Part shown: piece after piece, positions 1 to 5,852 of the stretch
How positions within the stretch are numbered: the first letter of the stretch is position 1
Layout of the letters: the number at the start of each line of letters is the position of its first letter
Source: Acidimicrobiia bacterium
Lineage (GTDB): Bacteria; Actinomycetota; Acidimicrobiia; Spongiisociales; UBA5794
NCBI GenBank assembly: GCA_030618675.1
Contig: JAUXCV010000107.1
Span: forward strand, 1 to 6,010
DNA: 6,010 bases
Direction of reading: 5' to 3'
Notes under the pieces: generated by a model
What the model was told of the DNA's origin: nothing
Seen by the model: only the letters and a program-made list of their open reading frames with translations
Databases searched by the model: none
Position numbers and translations under genes: made by a program

Positions 1-617
1 CCGACGTAGCGAGCCTTCGGGGCGTCGGCAGGATCGGCCACGCCGGTCTTCTTCTCGAGCGTCTCGGCGCCCCAGAAGAGCAACAGCGCGAACACCACGA
101 TCACGAGGACGACAACGCCGGTGGGAACACCGAGCCAGTCGGGGATCGTGAGTCGCCCGAGATCCGAGGTCGTCCAGAAACCCATGAAGTACGGCACGGT
201 CTCGCCGAAGACGAAGACGCCGAAGACGACACCGCCGAGGAAGGCCATGGCATCGAGTTTGAGTGTCGCGGCACCAACGATCGACGTGCCCGGGCAGAGC
301 CCGCCGATGAGGAACCCGACGCCCAGGATGAACCCGCCGATGGCGATCGGCCACAGGTAGGTGCCCGGGACGAAGACGGCCCTGAAGTCGAGGATCCCGA
401 TCGCGACCGATCCGAAGATGAGGACCATCGCGGTGATCACCGCGGTGAACATCACCTTGAACATGGCGAAGTCCTTGAAGTAGAACTGAGCAGCGAGCTT
501 GGAACTGCGACCGAAGCCGGCCTGTTCGAGCATAAAGCCGAAGCCGATCCCGACGAGCACGAAGATCGTGTACGTGAGGGGTGTTCCCAGTTCGTGGAGG
601 TCGAGGGGGAATGGCAT
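1..617 (-). CDS. YeeE/YedE family (Sulf_transp) membrane protein B, 3' end outside window
   Basis: Probable integral membrane transporter of a sulfur compound. The family includes the thiosulfate importer TsuA and E. coli YeeE/YedE; the substrate here is inferred. The frame is open from an ATG at 617 to the left edge, giving 205 codons with no stop. Hydrophobic helices lie at about residues 15-30, 52-75, 88-106, 123-140 and 163-182. The family signature is clear: GFGFMLEQAGFG at 25-36 near the N-terminus, and the cysteine motif GGLCPGTSIVGAATLK at 105-120 with C108, matching the conserved pore cysteine type of TsuA. A charged tail (ETLEKKTG, from 185) follows the last helix and runs off the window, so a further soluble domain is possible. 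The ATG overlaps the upstream stop by one base (TGATG). Only a weak GGA lies in front of it, so initiation probably depends on coupling to the preceding gene. Confidence 0.88.
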   Translation of the reverse strand, partial: MPFPLDLHELGTPLTYTIFVLVGIGFGFMLEQAGFGRSSKLAAQFYFKDFAMFKVMFTAVITAMVLIFGSVAIGILDFRAVFVPGTYLWPIAIGGFILGVGFLIGGLCPGTSIVGAATLKLDAMAFLGGVVFGVFVFGETVPYFMGFWTTSDLGRLTIPDWLGVPTGVVVLVIVVFALLLFWGAETLEKKTGVADPADAPKARYV

Positions 618-1177
618 CAGTCGTTCCAGAGTCTCTTGAAGAATGGGGCGGCCACGAGGGCGCCTCCGAAGAACGCCATCATGAAGACCCAGCTACCAAC
701 GGAGAGCAGTGCAGATCCGGTGAGACCCTGGCTCGAGGTGCAACCGCGGGCGAAGCGAGCACCGAAGCCCACGAGAGAGCCACCGATCAAGGCGAAGATG
801 ATCCGGGTGTTGATCGAGATGCGCGGACCCTTGATGATCTCGGTGTAGACGCGCCGTCCAATGAGGCCGGAGATGAATCCGCCGATGAGCACACCGACGG
901 CGAGCATGACGATCCAGTGGTTGAGCGGCTGCGCTTCACCGCCCGCGTACTTGACGAGGTAGATGTTCGTATCGACGTGGTGGGGGACGATCAGGCTCTC
1001 GAACCACGCCCAGATCCGTTGCACGGCGCCCGAGGCGCCCAGGCCATCGCCGGTGATGAGCACCGAGAGGAACAGCACCACGCCCAGGCCAACACCGACG
1101 AGATAGGCGTTCGGGAACGGCCGGGGGTTCGGCTCCTTGCCCTTGCGGACCGAAGGGCCGATCGGCTTGATCGTCAT
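617..1177 (-). CDS. YeeE/YedE family (Sulf_transp) membrane protein A
   Basis: A 186-residue integral membrane protein, about half the length of a full TsuA-type thiosulfate transporter. It probably works with the next gene as the other half of one transporter (inference). After a basic, proline-rich cytoplasmic start (residues 1-22), hydrophobic helices fall at about 24-42, 87-107, 125-141 and 160-180. GDGLGASGAVQRIWAW at 43-58 and GFGARFARGCTSSQGLTGSA at 137-156 are family signatures; C146 is the conserved cysteine. The ATG at 1177 shares its A with the TGA of the upstream cytochrome gene. A perfect AGGAGG, encoded inside the last codons of that gene, sits 10 bases before it, which settles the start. 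The stop overlaps the next ATG by one base. A role in moving thiosulfate, tetrathionate or another sulfur species for the neighbouring cytochromes is suggested by family and context only. Confidence 0.92.
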   Translation of the reverse strand: MTIKPIGPSVRKGKEPNPRPFPNAYLVGVGLGVVLFLSVLITGDGLGASGAVQRIWAWFESLIVPHHVDTNIYLVKYAGGEAQPLNHWIVMLAVGVLIGGFISGLIGRRVYTEIIKGPRISINTRIIFALIGGSLVGFGARFARGCTSSQGLTGSALLSVGSWVFMMAFFGGALVAAPFFKRLWND

Positions 1178-3993
1178 CAGGCCACTACCTCCTCTTCACT
1201 GTCGATCACCTCGACGTCCTCCCAGCCGGTCACCATGCCCTTGATGGCGGAGAGCGGCGTTGGACCGGTTGTGGTGAGATAGATGTGCAGGACTACGAAC
1301 GCCGCGAAGAACCACGCGATCAGCGTGTGGACCGGGAGCAGGAAACTGAGACCGCCGAGATTGGACGTCAGATCCGGCCAGCGCTGGGCGCCCCAGATGA
1401 GGATGCCGGTGAGGATCTGCAGCGGGAGGAGAACGTTCAGGATGACGAGGTACGTGCCCTGCTGGAGCGGATTCAGCTTGTCGCCCGGCTCTTTCTCATG
1501 CGGATGCGGGTCGCCGACGAAGATGCCCTTCGTGTAGTACACGACCTGTCCGATGGCCTGGCTGAAGAACCCTTGTGGACTCGGGAGGAACTCCTTGATG
1601 AAACCGGATGTGACGGCGTCGGCGAGTGCCACGACCGCGTTGATCACGAGGATGACGGCCATGATGTTGTGCACGAGGATCATCCAACTGAACGCCACCG
1701 CGCTGCCGGGCCAATGGATGATGATGCCGGAGAAGATCAGGACGCCGATCACGGACGCCTGCATCCAGTGCCAGAACCGCTCGTACTTCGTGTACAGGTA
1801 GACCTTCTCCGTCTCTCCATGGGCGCCGTAGCCGTAGTGGCGTCGGGCCCAGATACGCACAGCACCGTGGATGATGATGAAGATCAGCACTCCGATGAAG
1901 GCGGCGAGGCCGAGCCAGTCGGCCCATCCACCCGTGTCGTTACCGAGGATGTTGATCTCGCCCGACGTCGTCTCGGGGAAGTAGGTGAGGGATCCGTCTT
2001 CGGCAACCGTCATCGATCCGGTCGATTCGGTGTTGCCATCCGGCACGAACACGGGGAGGACGCCGCCGGGTACGTACTCTCCGAGTGCGATGCCCTGGCT
2101 CAGTCGTGAACTGGTGGAGTGGCAGACCTGGCAGTCCTTGATCGCCGAGTCGCCGCCGACGACGCCGTGAGCGGCGCTGTACGGCTGCACCTCGCCGATG
2201 ATGTGCGGGTTCTCGAGAGAGAGGGCCGAGAGACGTCCCATGACGACGGACTGCTTCTCATCGGAGTCGATGGCGAGTTCGGTTTCTGAGATCCGTCCGT
2301 TTCCGTCGGCGTCGAACGCGGCAAGGATGCTCGTGTCGTACCCGCCCGCGCCATCGAGGTAGGCGGCCTCGAGGTCGGAGATACGGACGGGCCGTTCGCT
2401 GTCACCGGTTCCGTGGGCCCAGTACCAGGAACTGACCAGGTTGTACGGGGAGAGGCGAACGCTGCCGTCATCGTCGGAGCGCAGCAGAATCGCCGGTTCG
2501 AAACCGCTGATGACCGTGTTGGCGTTCTCGACGGGTCCGTCGGCGCCGCGCATCGTGGTCCGGGGGGTGCCGTCGGTGTGGATGACCGTCCAGTCGTACT
2601 GCTCGGCAGCCGGCGCCATCGCCGTGGGGATGTGACAGGTCTCACACGCGACCGTCTGCATGTGGCGTTCCTGGTACGGCAGCCAGCCATGAGAGGTCGA
2701 TGGATCGTGGCACCCGGTGCAGGTCCGCATCGTGTTGTCGTATTCGGGAGCGACGGTGCCCTGTGCCGTGTCGCCCTTGGTGAATTCGTGGATCGGCCGA
2801 TAGAGGTAGTCGTCGAGGCTCGAGCTTCTCGGGTCATAGATGAGATGTTCCGGCTTGGTGGCCGGGTCCTCTGCGACCTGGACGCTGTTGTTGATCGACG
2901 AGTGGCAACTCACGCAATTCAGGCCGCGTTCGGCGTGGATGTCCCATGCCCGGCTCAGATCCATCTTGTCTTCGAAGTTGAGACCCGAGGCGGCGAGGCG
3001 CTGGTCGGAGAAGACCTGGCCGGTGGTGAGCGTCTCCCACCCATCGAGCAGCGATGAGCCGACGATGGGATCGGGACCCATGTGAACGGTTCCGTGACAC
3101 TGGCCGCACGACTCGTTGGTCGAGCGCCCGATCGGCAGCTTGTCGTGGGTGATCTTGCCGAGCGAGGTGAACGCGCCTGCGTTCCAGTCCCACCCGTCGT
3201 CTGTGTGTTCCACGATGCCGGTGCCCGCGAGGGTCGCCGTGTTGGCCCATTCGAAGCGCCCGGCCTCGAGTTCGGCGATCCGGGCGTCGTTGTCGGAGTT
3301 GGGCGTGTGGCAGAGGAAGCAGTTGAGTTCTTCGACGCCGGACGTCTCCCAGTCCCAGGCGGTGATGGATCCGTCGGCATCGAGAAGACCCGTCTCGGGA
3401 CTCGAGGGGTCCGGTTCGAGATCGGTGAGGGGCATGCCATTGCGAGATGTCTCGGCCGGTCCGCTCCCGGCGTGGCGTTGACCGAGGGTCATGATCCACT
3501 CTGCGGTGCTGAGGTCGAGGAGGTTGTCACCCTCGGGTGTCAGGTAGCGGTAGGTGATCGGGTTCCAGCGGCCGAACCAGCCGTTCGAGATGTCCCACGC
3601 ACGACCGGACTCGGTCGTTCCCGGTTTCGTCAGTGCGTCGAGGCCGACGGATGCGTGGTAGTTGTGCTCGGCGATGAAGTCCGCATCGTGGCACTGCCCG
3701 CAGGTGTTCAGCGTTGAGATCGGGTTGCCGGATGACAGGACGTTGACTCCATCCCCGTCGAGGAGGGAGTACGTCGGGTGCATGATGCTGCCGATCGGAC
3801 CCTTCGGTGGCGGCGGGTTGATGAGATCCTGAACTTCCTGAGGGGGGATCTCTCCGCCGCCCGGGGGGACCACAACGCCGACATGATCCTCGTCGCCCGT
3901 CAAGGCGATCGACGCGTCGACACCGGCGAGCATGAACGTCGAAGCGAACAGCGCGGCGACGCCCATCATCATGGCGGCCCGACGCCGTCTCAT
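1177..3993 (-). CDS. Heptaheme cytochrome c (OTR-like, EF-hand) fused to membrane cytochrome b
   Basis: A 938-residue fusion, probably the quinone-facing electron carrier of the operon. A Sec-type signal peptide occupies residues 1 to about 27 (four arginines, then a hydrophobic core). The exported part carries seven CXXCH heme c motifs at 98, 225, 296, 360, 425, 450 and 621. A canonical EF-hand loop, DADGNGRISETE (561-572), lies between hemes 6 and 7. From about 692 the protein is membranous: helices at roughly 692-710, 745-765, 771-792, 843-868 and 884-906. Histidines H742, H775, H889 and H903 are candidate heme b ligands. The segments YERFWHW, LNPLQQGTYL and VLHIYLTTTG resemble the cytochrome b (gamma) subunits of formate dehydrogenase and thiosulfate reductase. 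The ATG at 3993 overlaps the upstream TGA (ATGA), with GAGG seven bases before it. The frame is open up to 4245, but that stretch is basic, lacks motifs and lies inside the upstream gene. Direction of electron flow is inferred. Confidence 0.92.
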   Translation of the reverse strand: MRRRRAAMMMGVAALFASTFMLAGVDASIALTGDEDHVGVVVPPGGGEIPPQEVQDLINPPPPKGPIGSIMHPTYSLLDGDGVNVLSSGNPISTLNTCGQCHDADFIAEHNYHASVGLDALTKPGTTESGRAWDISNGWFGRWNPITYRYLTPEGDNLLDLSTAEWIMTLGQRHAGSGPAETSRNGMPLTDLEPDPSSPETGLLDADGSITAWDWETSGVEELNCFLCHTPNSDNDARIAELEAGRFEWANTATLAGTGIVEHTDDGWDWNAGAFTSLGKITHDKLPIGRSTNESCGQCHGTVHMGPDPIVGSSLLDGWETLTTGQVFSDQRLAASGLNFEDKMDLSRAWDIHAERGLNCVSCHSSINNSVQVAEDPATKPEHLIYDPRSSSLDDYLYRPIHEFTKGDTAQGTVAPEYDNTMRTCTGCHDPSTSHGWLPYQERHMQTVACETCHIPTAMAPAAEQYDWTVIHTDGTPRTTMRGADGPVENANTVISGFEPAILLRSDDDGSVRLSPYNLVSSWYWAHGTGDSERPVRISDLEAAYLDGAGGYDTSILAAFDADGNGRISETELAIDSDEKQSVVMGRLSALSLENPHIIGEVQPYSAAHGVVGGDSAIKDCQVCHSTSSRLSQGIALGEYVPGGVLPVFVPDGNTESTGSMTVAEDGSLTYFPETTSGEINILGNDTGGWADWLGLAAFIGVLIFIIIHGAVRIWARRHYGYGAHGETEKVYLYTKYERFWHWMQASVIGVLIFSGIIIHWPGSAVAFSWMILVHNIMAVILVINAVVALADAVTSGFIKEFLPSPQGFFSQAIGQVVYYTKGIFVGDPHPHEKEPGDKLNPLQQGTYLVILNVLLPLQILTGILIWGAQRWPDLTSNLGGLSFLLPVHTLIAWFFAAFVVLHIYLTTTGPTPLSAIKGMVTGWEDVEVIDSEEEVVA

Positions 3994-5501
3994 TGGTCGC
4001 CCTCGCCGACGGTGCGGCGACCGGCGGTGTCCATCGGATCTCCGTCGTACCCGAGAGCGGCCCAATCGAGACGTCCATCGTCGGAGTGACAGGCCGTGCA
4101 CTGCAGTGCCTGATCGGCCGGTGCGACCTGATGCTCGAGTACCCAGTACATGTCGCTGCGGGCGAACCCGTACTCGCCACTGAACTCCATGTCCGTGTCG
4201 ATAGCTCCCTGGGTCAAGGCGATGTCCCAATCGAACAGCGTCCAATAGCCGTCCTCACCGGCGACGTGCGGCTGCAGGAAGTAGTTGTTCACGGTGTCGT
4301 ACGGCTGATTCCCCCGATGGACCTTGAACGGGTAGATCCTTGAGACCGGGTCGTCGATGCTGCCGTTGGGGTCATTGAGAATGGTGACGCCGTCCGGATC
4401 GATCGGATCGCCGAGGAGGTAACGCTCGGCCGTGCCGTCGAACCAGAAATACTCGGGGATCAACTGCTTGCCGTAGAGGAAGCTGCCCTTGATCTTCAGA
4501 TAGTCGTGCGGGTCGTCCGAGACACCGTCCTGACCGGCGGTCGACCAGTCCCACCAGAGTTTCGTCGGGTCCTTCACCGCGTAGAGAGGGATGTGGCAGG
4601 TTTCGCACGCCACCCGGTCGGTATGGCTGTCGAGTCGGTCGTCTTCGTGTGGCGCCGAATCGTGGCAGTCGGTGCAGGCAACCGGGTTGTCATCGACCAG
4701 CTTGACCGTCGTGAGCGTGCCGGGGATCTGGTGATCCTCGGTCTGATGGCAATCGACGCATTCGAACTCGAGTTCACCCATGTGGAAGTCGATGGTCTCA
4801 TCCGGGTGGTTCATCGTGTTGTCGAGGTCGCCGTGCTTCACACCGTTGCCGCCGCCGCCGCTGAAGTGGCAGTAGCCGCAATTCGCTCGCGTCGGCCGTC
4901 CGACGCTCTGGGCCGAGAGGGCGAGGTCGGATGCTTCGAGTGCGTATCCGGACTTGTCCTTGCCGTATTGGCCGGATTGATCGTGGCAGACGAGGCAGTC
5001 GATCTTCGTTTCGTCTGTGAAATCGAACGTCTCGTCTTCCCAGCCGTACCCGGCGTGGCAGGATGTGCACTCCGGTTCATTGCCCTGGATCCCGGTGCAG
5101 AAGTTGTTGAGCGTGTTCGCCTTGCCGGTGGAGACGGGTTCGTCCCGCCCGGGGAGCGACACGGGCGGGTTCAGCCAGAGCCAGTGCTCGCTGTGGAGCA
5201 TGTCCTCGCCGGCGTCGGCGTGACACTCGAGGCAGCCTTCGGTGACATCCGGCCCGGTCTCGTAGGGGCCCGTCATGAGCTTGGAGTGATCGGTGTGGGG
5301 GACGGGAGTCGGCACGTTCGACCACGGGTCGTCGATGTTCGCCGCCTGAACCGAGGACCGGACGCCGGTGAAGATCACGATCGGTCCGATGATGAGCAGG
5401 AGGATGGCGATCAGGCCGATGATCCACTCGCGGCGGGTCCCTTTGCCGGACGATTCAGCCGTCTCGGGTTCGGTCGCGGGGGAGAGGTCGGAATCGGTCA
5501 C
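3990..5501 (-). CDS. Octaheme cytochrome c, tetrathionate reductase (OTR) family, membrane-anchored
   Basis: A 503-residue multiheme cytochrome, probably the terminal enzyme of the operon. The family prototype, Shewanella OTR, reduces tetrathionate, nitrite and hydroxylamine in vitro; the natural substrate here is unknown. Eight CXXCH motifs occur at residues 90, 145, 169, 208, 248, 276, 299 and 468. After heme 4 comes the family-typical glycine loop FSGGGGNGVKHGDLD (213-227). K222 is the best candidate for the unusual lysine ligand known on the active-site heme of this family. Residues 1-25 are hydrophilic and 26-47 form one uncleaved-looking helix, so the protein is probably anchored with its hemes outside. 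I chose the GTG at 5501 because a leader ORF ends in an overlapping GTGA there and the protein then starts cleanly before the helix. The frame is open to a TTG at 5618, but that codon sits on the promoter. The stop overlaps the next gene as ATGA. Confidence 0.9.
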   Translation of the reverse strand: MTDSDLSPATEPETAESSGKGTRREWIIGLIAILLLIIGPIVIFTGVRSSVQAANIDDPWSNVPTPVPHTDHSKLMTGPYETGPDVTEGCLECHADAGEDMLHSEHWLWLNPPVSLPGRDEPVSTGKANTLNNFCTGIQGNEPECTSCHAGYGWEDETFDFTDETKIDCLVCHDQSGQYGKDKSGYALEASDLALSAQSVGRPTRANCGYCHFSGGGGNGVKHGDLDNTMNHPDETIDFHMGELEFECVDCHQTEDHQIPGTLTTVKLVDDNPVACTDCHDSAPHEDDRLDSHTDRVACETCHIPLYAVKDPTKLWWDWSTAGQDGVSDDPHDYLKIKGSFLYGKQLIPEYFWFDGTAERYLLGDPIDPDGVTILNDPNGSIDDPVSRIYPFKVHRGNQPYDTVNNYFLQPHVAGEDGYWTLFDWDIALTQGAIDTDMEFSGEYGFARSDMYWVLEHQVAPADQALQCTACHSDDGRLDWAALGYDGDPMDTAGRRTVGEGDQ

Positions 5502-5569
5502 GAGCGGAATCCACGGCCATCGCAGAAGCGGGTCGTCGGTTGCTTGTTGCTGATGCCCGCGGGCTGCAT
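5498..5569 (-). CDS. Putative 23-codon leader ORF coupled to the octaheme cytochrome gene
   Basis: An ATG at 5569 opens a 23-codon frame (MQPAGISNKQ...GRGFRS). Its TGA at 5500-5498 overlaps the GTG start of the cytochrome gene as GTGA. A GGAGG Shine-Dalgarno lies nine bases upstream of the ATG, much better than anything before the GTG itself. The peptide is hydrophilic, has one cysteine and matches no family I recognise. The geometry suggests that ribosomes load at the leader and reinitiate at the GTG, so the act of translation may matter more than the peptide. The frame is short enough to arise by chance; the strong ribosome binding site and exact stop/start overlap are the only support. Confidence 0.5.
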   Translation of the reverse strand: MQPAGISNKQPTTRFCDGRGFRS

Positions 5570-5578
5570 CTGAAGTCG

Positions 5579-5583
5579 CCTCC
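5579..5583 (-). promoter_or_regulatory. Shine-Dalgarno (GGAGG) of the leader ORF
   Basis: GGAGG on the minus strand lies nine bases before the leader ATG at 5569. It is the strongest ribosome binding site between the promoter and the octaheme cytochrome gene. It lies only a few bases after the predicted transcription start, so the 5' untranslated stretch would be about 20 bases. Confidence 0.55.
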
Positions 5584-5596
5584 GTCGTTCGACGGA

Positions 5597-5625
5597 ATGG
5601 TAGGAAGACCACAGCCAAATGTGAA
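5597..5625 (-). promoter_or_regulatory. Predicted sigma70-like promoter of the cytochrome operon
   Basis: On the minus strand, a -35 element TTCACA (5625-5620, five of six consensus bases) is followed after exactly 17 bases by TACCAT (5602-5597, four of six). Transcription would start near 5590, just ahead of the leader ORF's Shine-Dalgarno. The -35 hexamer is also the downstream half of the TGTGA/TCACA palindrome. No better pair is visible between the tRNA and the first gene. Confidence 0.5.
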
Positions 5626-5635
5626 TTCGTTCACA
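5620..5635. promoter_or_regulatory. CRP/FNR-family operator, TGTGA-N6-TCACA
   Basis: TGTGAATTCGTTCACA is a perfect inverted repeat (six-base arms, four-base centre). It matches the full TGTGA-N6-TCACA consensus of CRP and actinobacterial GlxR-type regulators, not the TTGAT-N4-ATCAA of FNR. Its centre falls about 38 bases upstream of the predicted start, close to the -41.5 position of class II activators but overlapping the -35. Either activation or repression is possible. No regulator gene is in the window. Confidence 0.62.
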
Positions 5636-5640
5636 AAGTT

Positions 5641-5704
5641 CCTGACCGAAATCGTTGAACACCAAGGGTTGGCAGCACCGGGAAGGGGAGAAGGGCCCTA
5701 TTTT
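5641..5704. other. Unassigned intergenic stretch
   Basis: Between the operator and the first tandem array I see no convincing ORF, RNA or terminator. It contains a short palindrome (AGGGCCCT) and a purine-rich run. It may hold upstream promoter sequence. Confidence 0.4.
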
Positions 5705-5739
5705 GAGTAGCGGAGTAGCGGAGTAGCTGAGTAGCGGAG
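5705..5739. repeat. Tandem repeat, 8-bp unit GAGTAGCG, 4.4 copies
   Basis: Four head-to-tail copies of GAGTAGCG plus a final GAG. The third copy differs at one base (GAGTAGCT). The period is not a multiple of three, and there is no coding potential. Near-identical copies suggest recent slippage or gene-conversion growth. Confidence 0.92.
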
Positions 5740-5745
5740 GAAGAG

Positions 5746-5766
5746 CTGTGGGCTGTGATCTGTGAG
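5746..5766. repeat. Imperfect tandem repeat, CTGTGNN, 3 copies
   Basis: CTGTG recurs three times at an exact 7-base spacing (CTGTGGG, CTGTGAT, CTGTGAG). It lies between two clear tandem arrays, which makes it more credible than it would be alone, but it is short and degenerate. Confidence 0.5.
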
Positions 5767-5792
5767 CAAGAGGGCGAGGGAGAGAGTCTTCA

Positions 5793-5830
5793 CCGACTAC
5801 CGACTACCGACTACCGACTACCGACTACCG
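5793..5830. repeat. Tandem repeat, 7-bp unit CCGACTA, 5.4 copies
   Basis: Five perfect copies of CCGACTA plus a final CCG, with no mismatch. The array runs directly into the GC hairpin downstream of the tRNA. Read on the other strand the unit is TAGTCGG, similar to the TAGCGGAG rotation of the 8-bp array nearby, so the arrays may share an origin. Confidence 0.94.
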
Positions 5831-5850
5831 CCGGCGGCGGAGCCGCCGGC
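5830..5850 (-). terminator. GC-rich hairpin after tRNA-Arg, possible terminator
   Basis: A perfect 9-bp stem (GCCGGCGGC with GCCGCCGGC) and a 3-base loop begin two bases after the tRNA discriminator base, read on the minus strand. No T-run follows, so it is not a classical intrinsic terminator. In high-GC bacteria, T-less hairpins can terminate transcription or guard 3' ends. It could equally be part of the adjacent repeat element. Confidence 0.45.
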
Positions 5851-5852
5851 AG

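Noticed and set aside
581..2109. Plus-strand open frames of 233 and 274 codons opposite the YeeE/YedE and cytochrome b regions
   Set aside because: They are rich in D, E, R and H with no domain signature, and lie opposite well-supported membrane proteins. They are shadow frames of GC-rich coding DNA.
3994..4245. Upstream extension of the heptaheme/cytochrome b frame by 84 codons
   Set aside because: It lies wholly inside the octaheme gene in another frame, is arginine-rich without motifs, and would bury the signal peptide. The ATG at 3993 has a ribosome site and an ATGA overlap.
4506..5573. Long plus-strand open frame (355 codons) opposite the octaheme cytochrome gene
   Set aside because: It is antisense to a gene with eight heme motifs. 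Its composition is the valine/arginine/glycine-rich pattern expected opposite high-GC codons, and it has no recognisable motif.
5502..5618. TTG start at 5618 for the octaheme cytochrome
   Set aside because: This codon lies in the promoter spacer, before the predicted -10, and has no Shine-Dalgarno. The added 39 residues show no motif, and the GTG at 5501 fits the leader ORF overlap.
5793..5830. CRISPR array
   Set aside because: The units are 7 bp and directly abutting, with no spacers and no cas genes.
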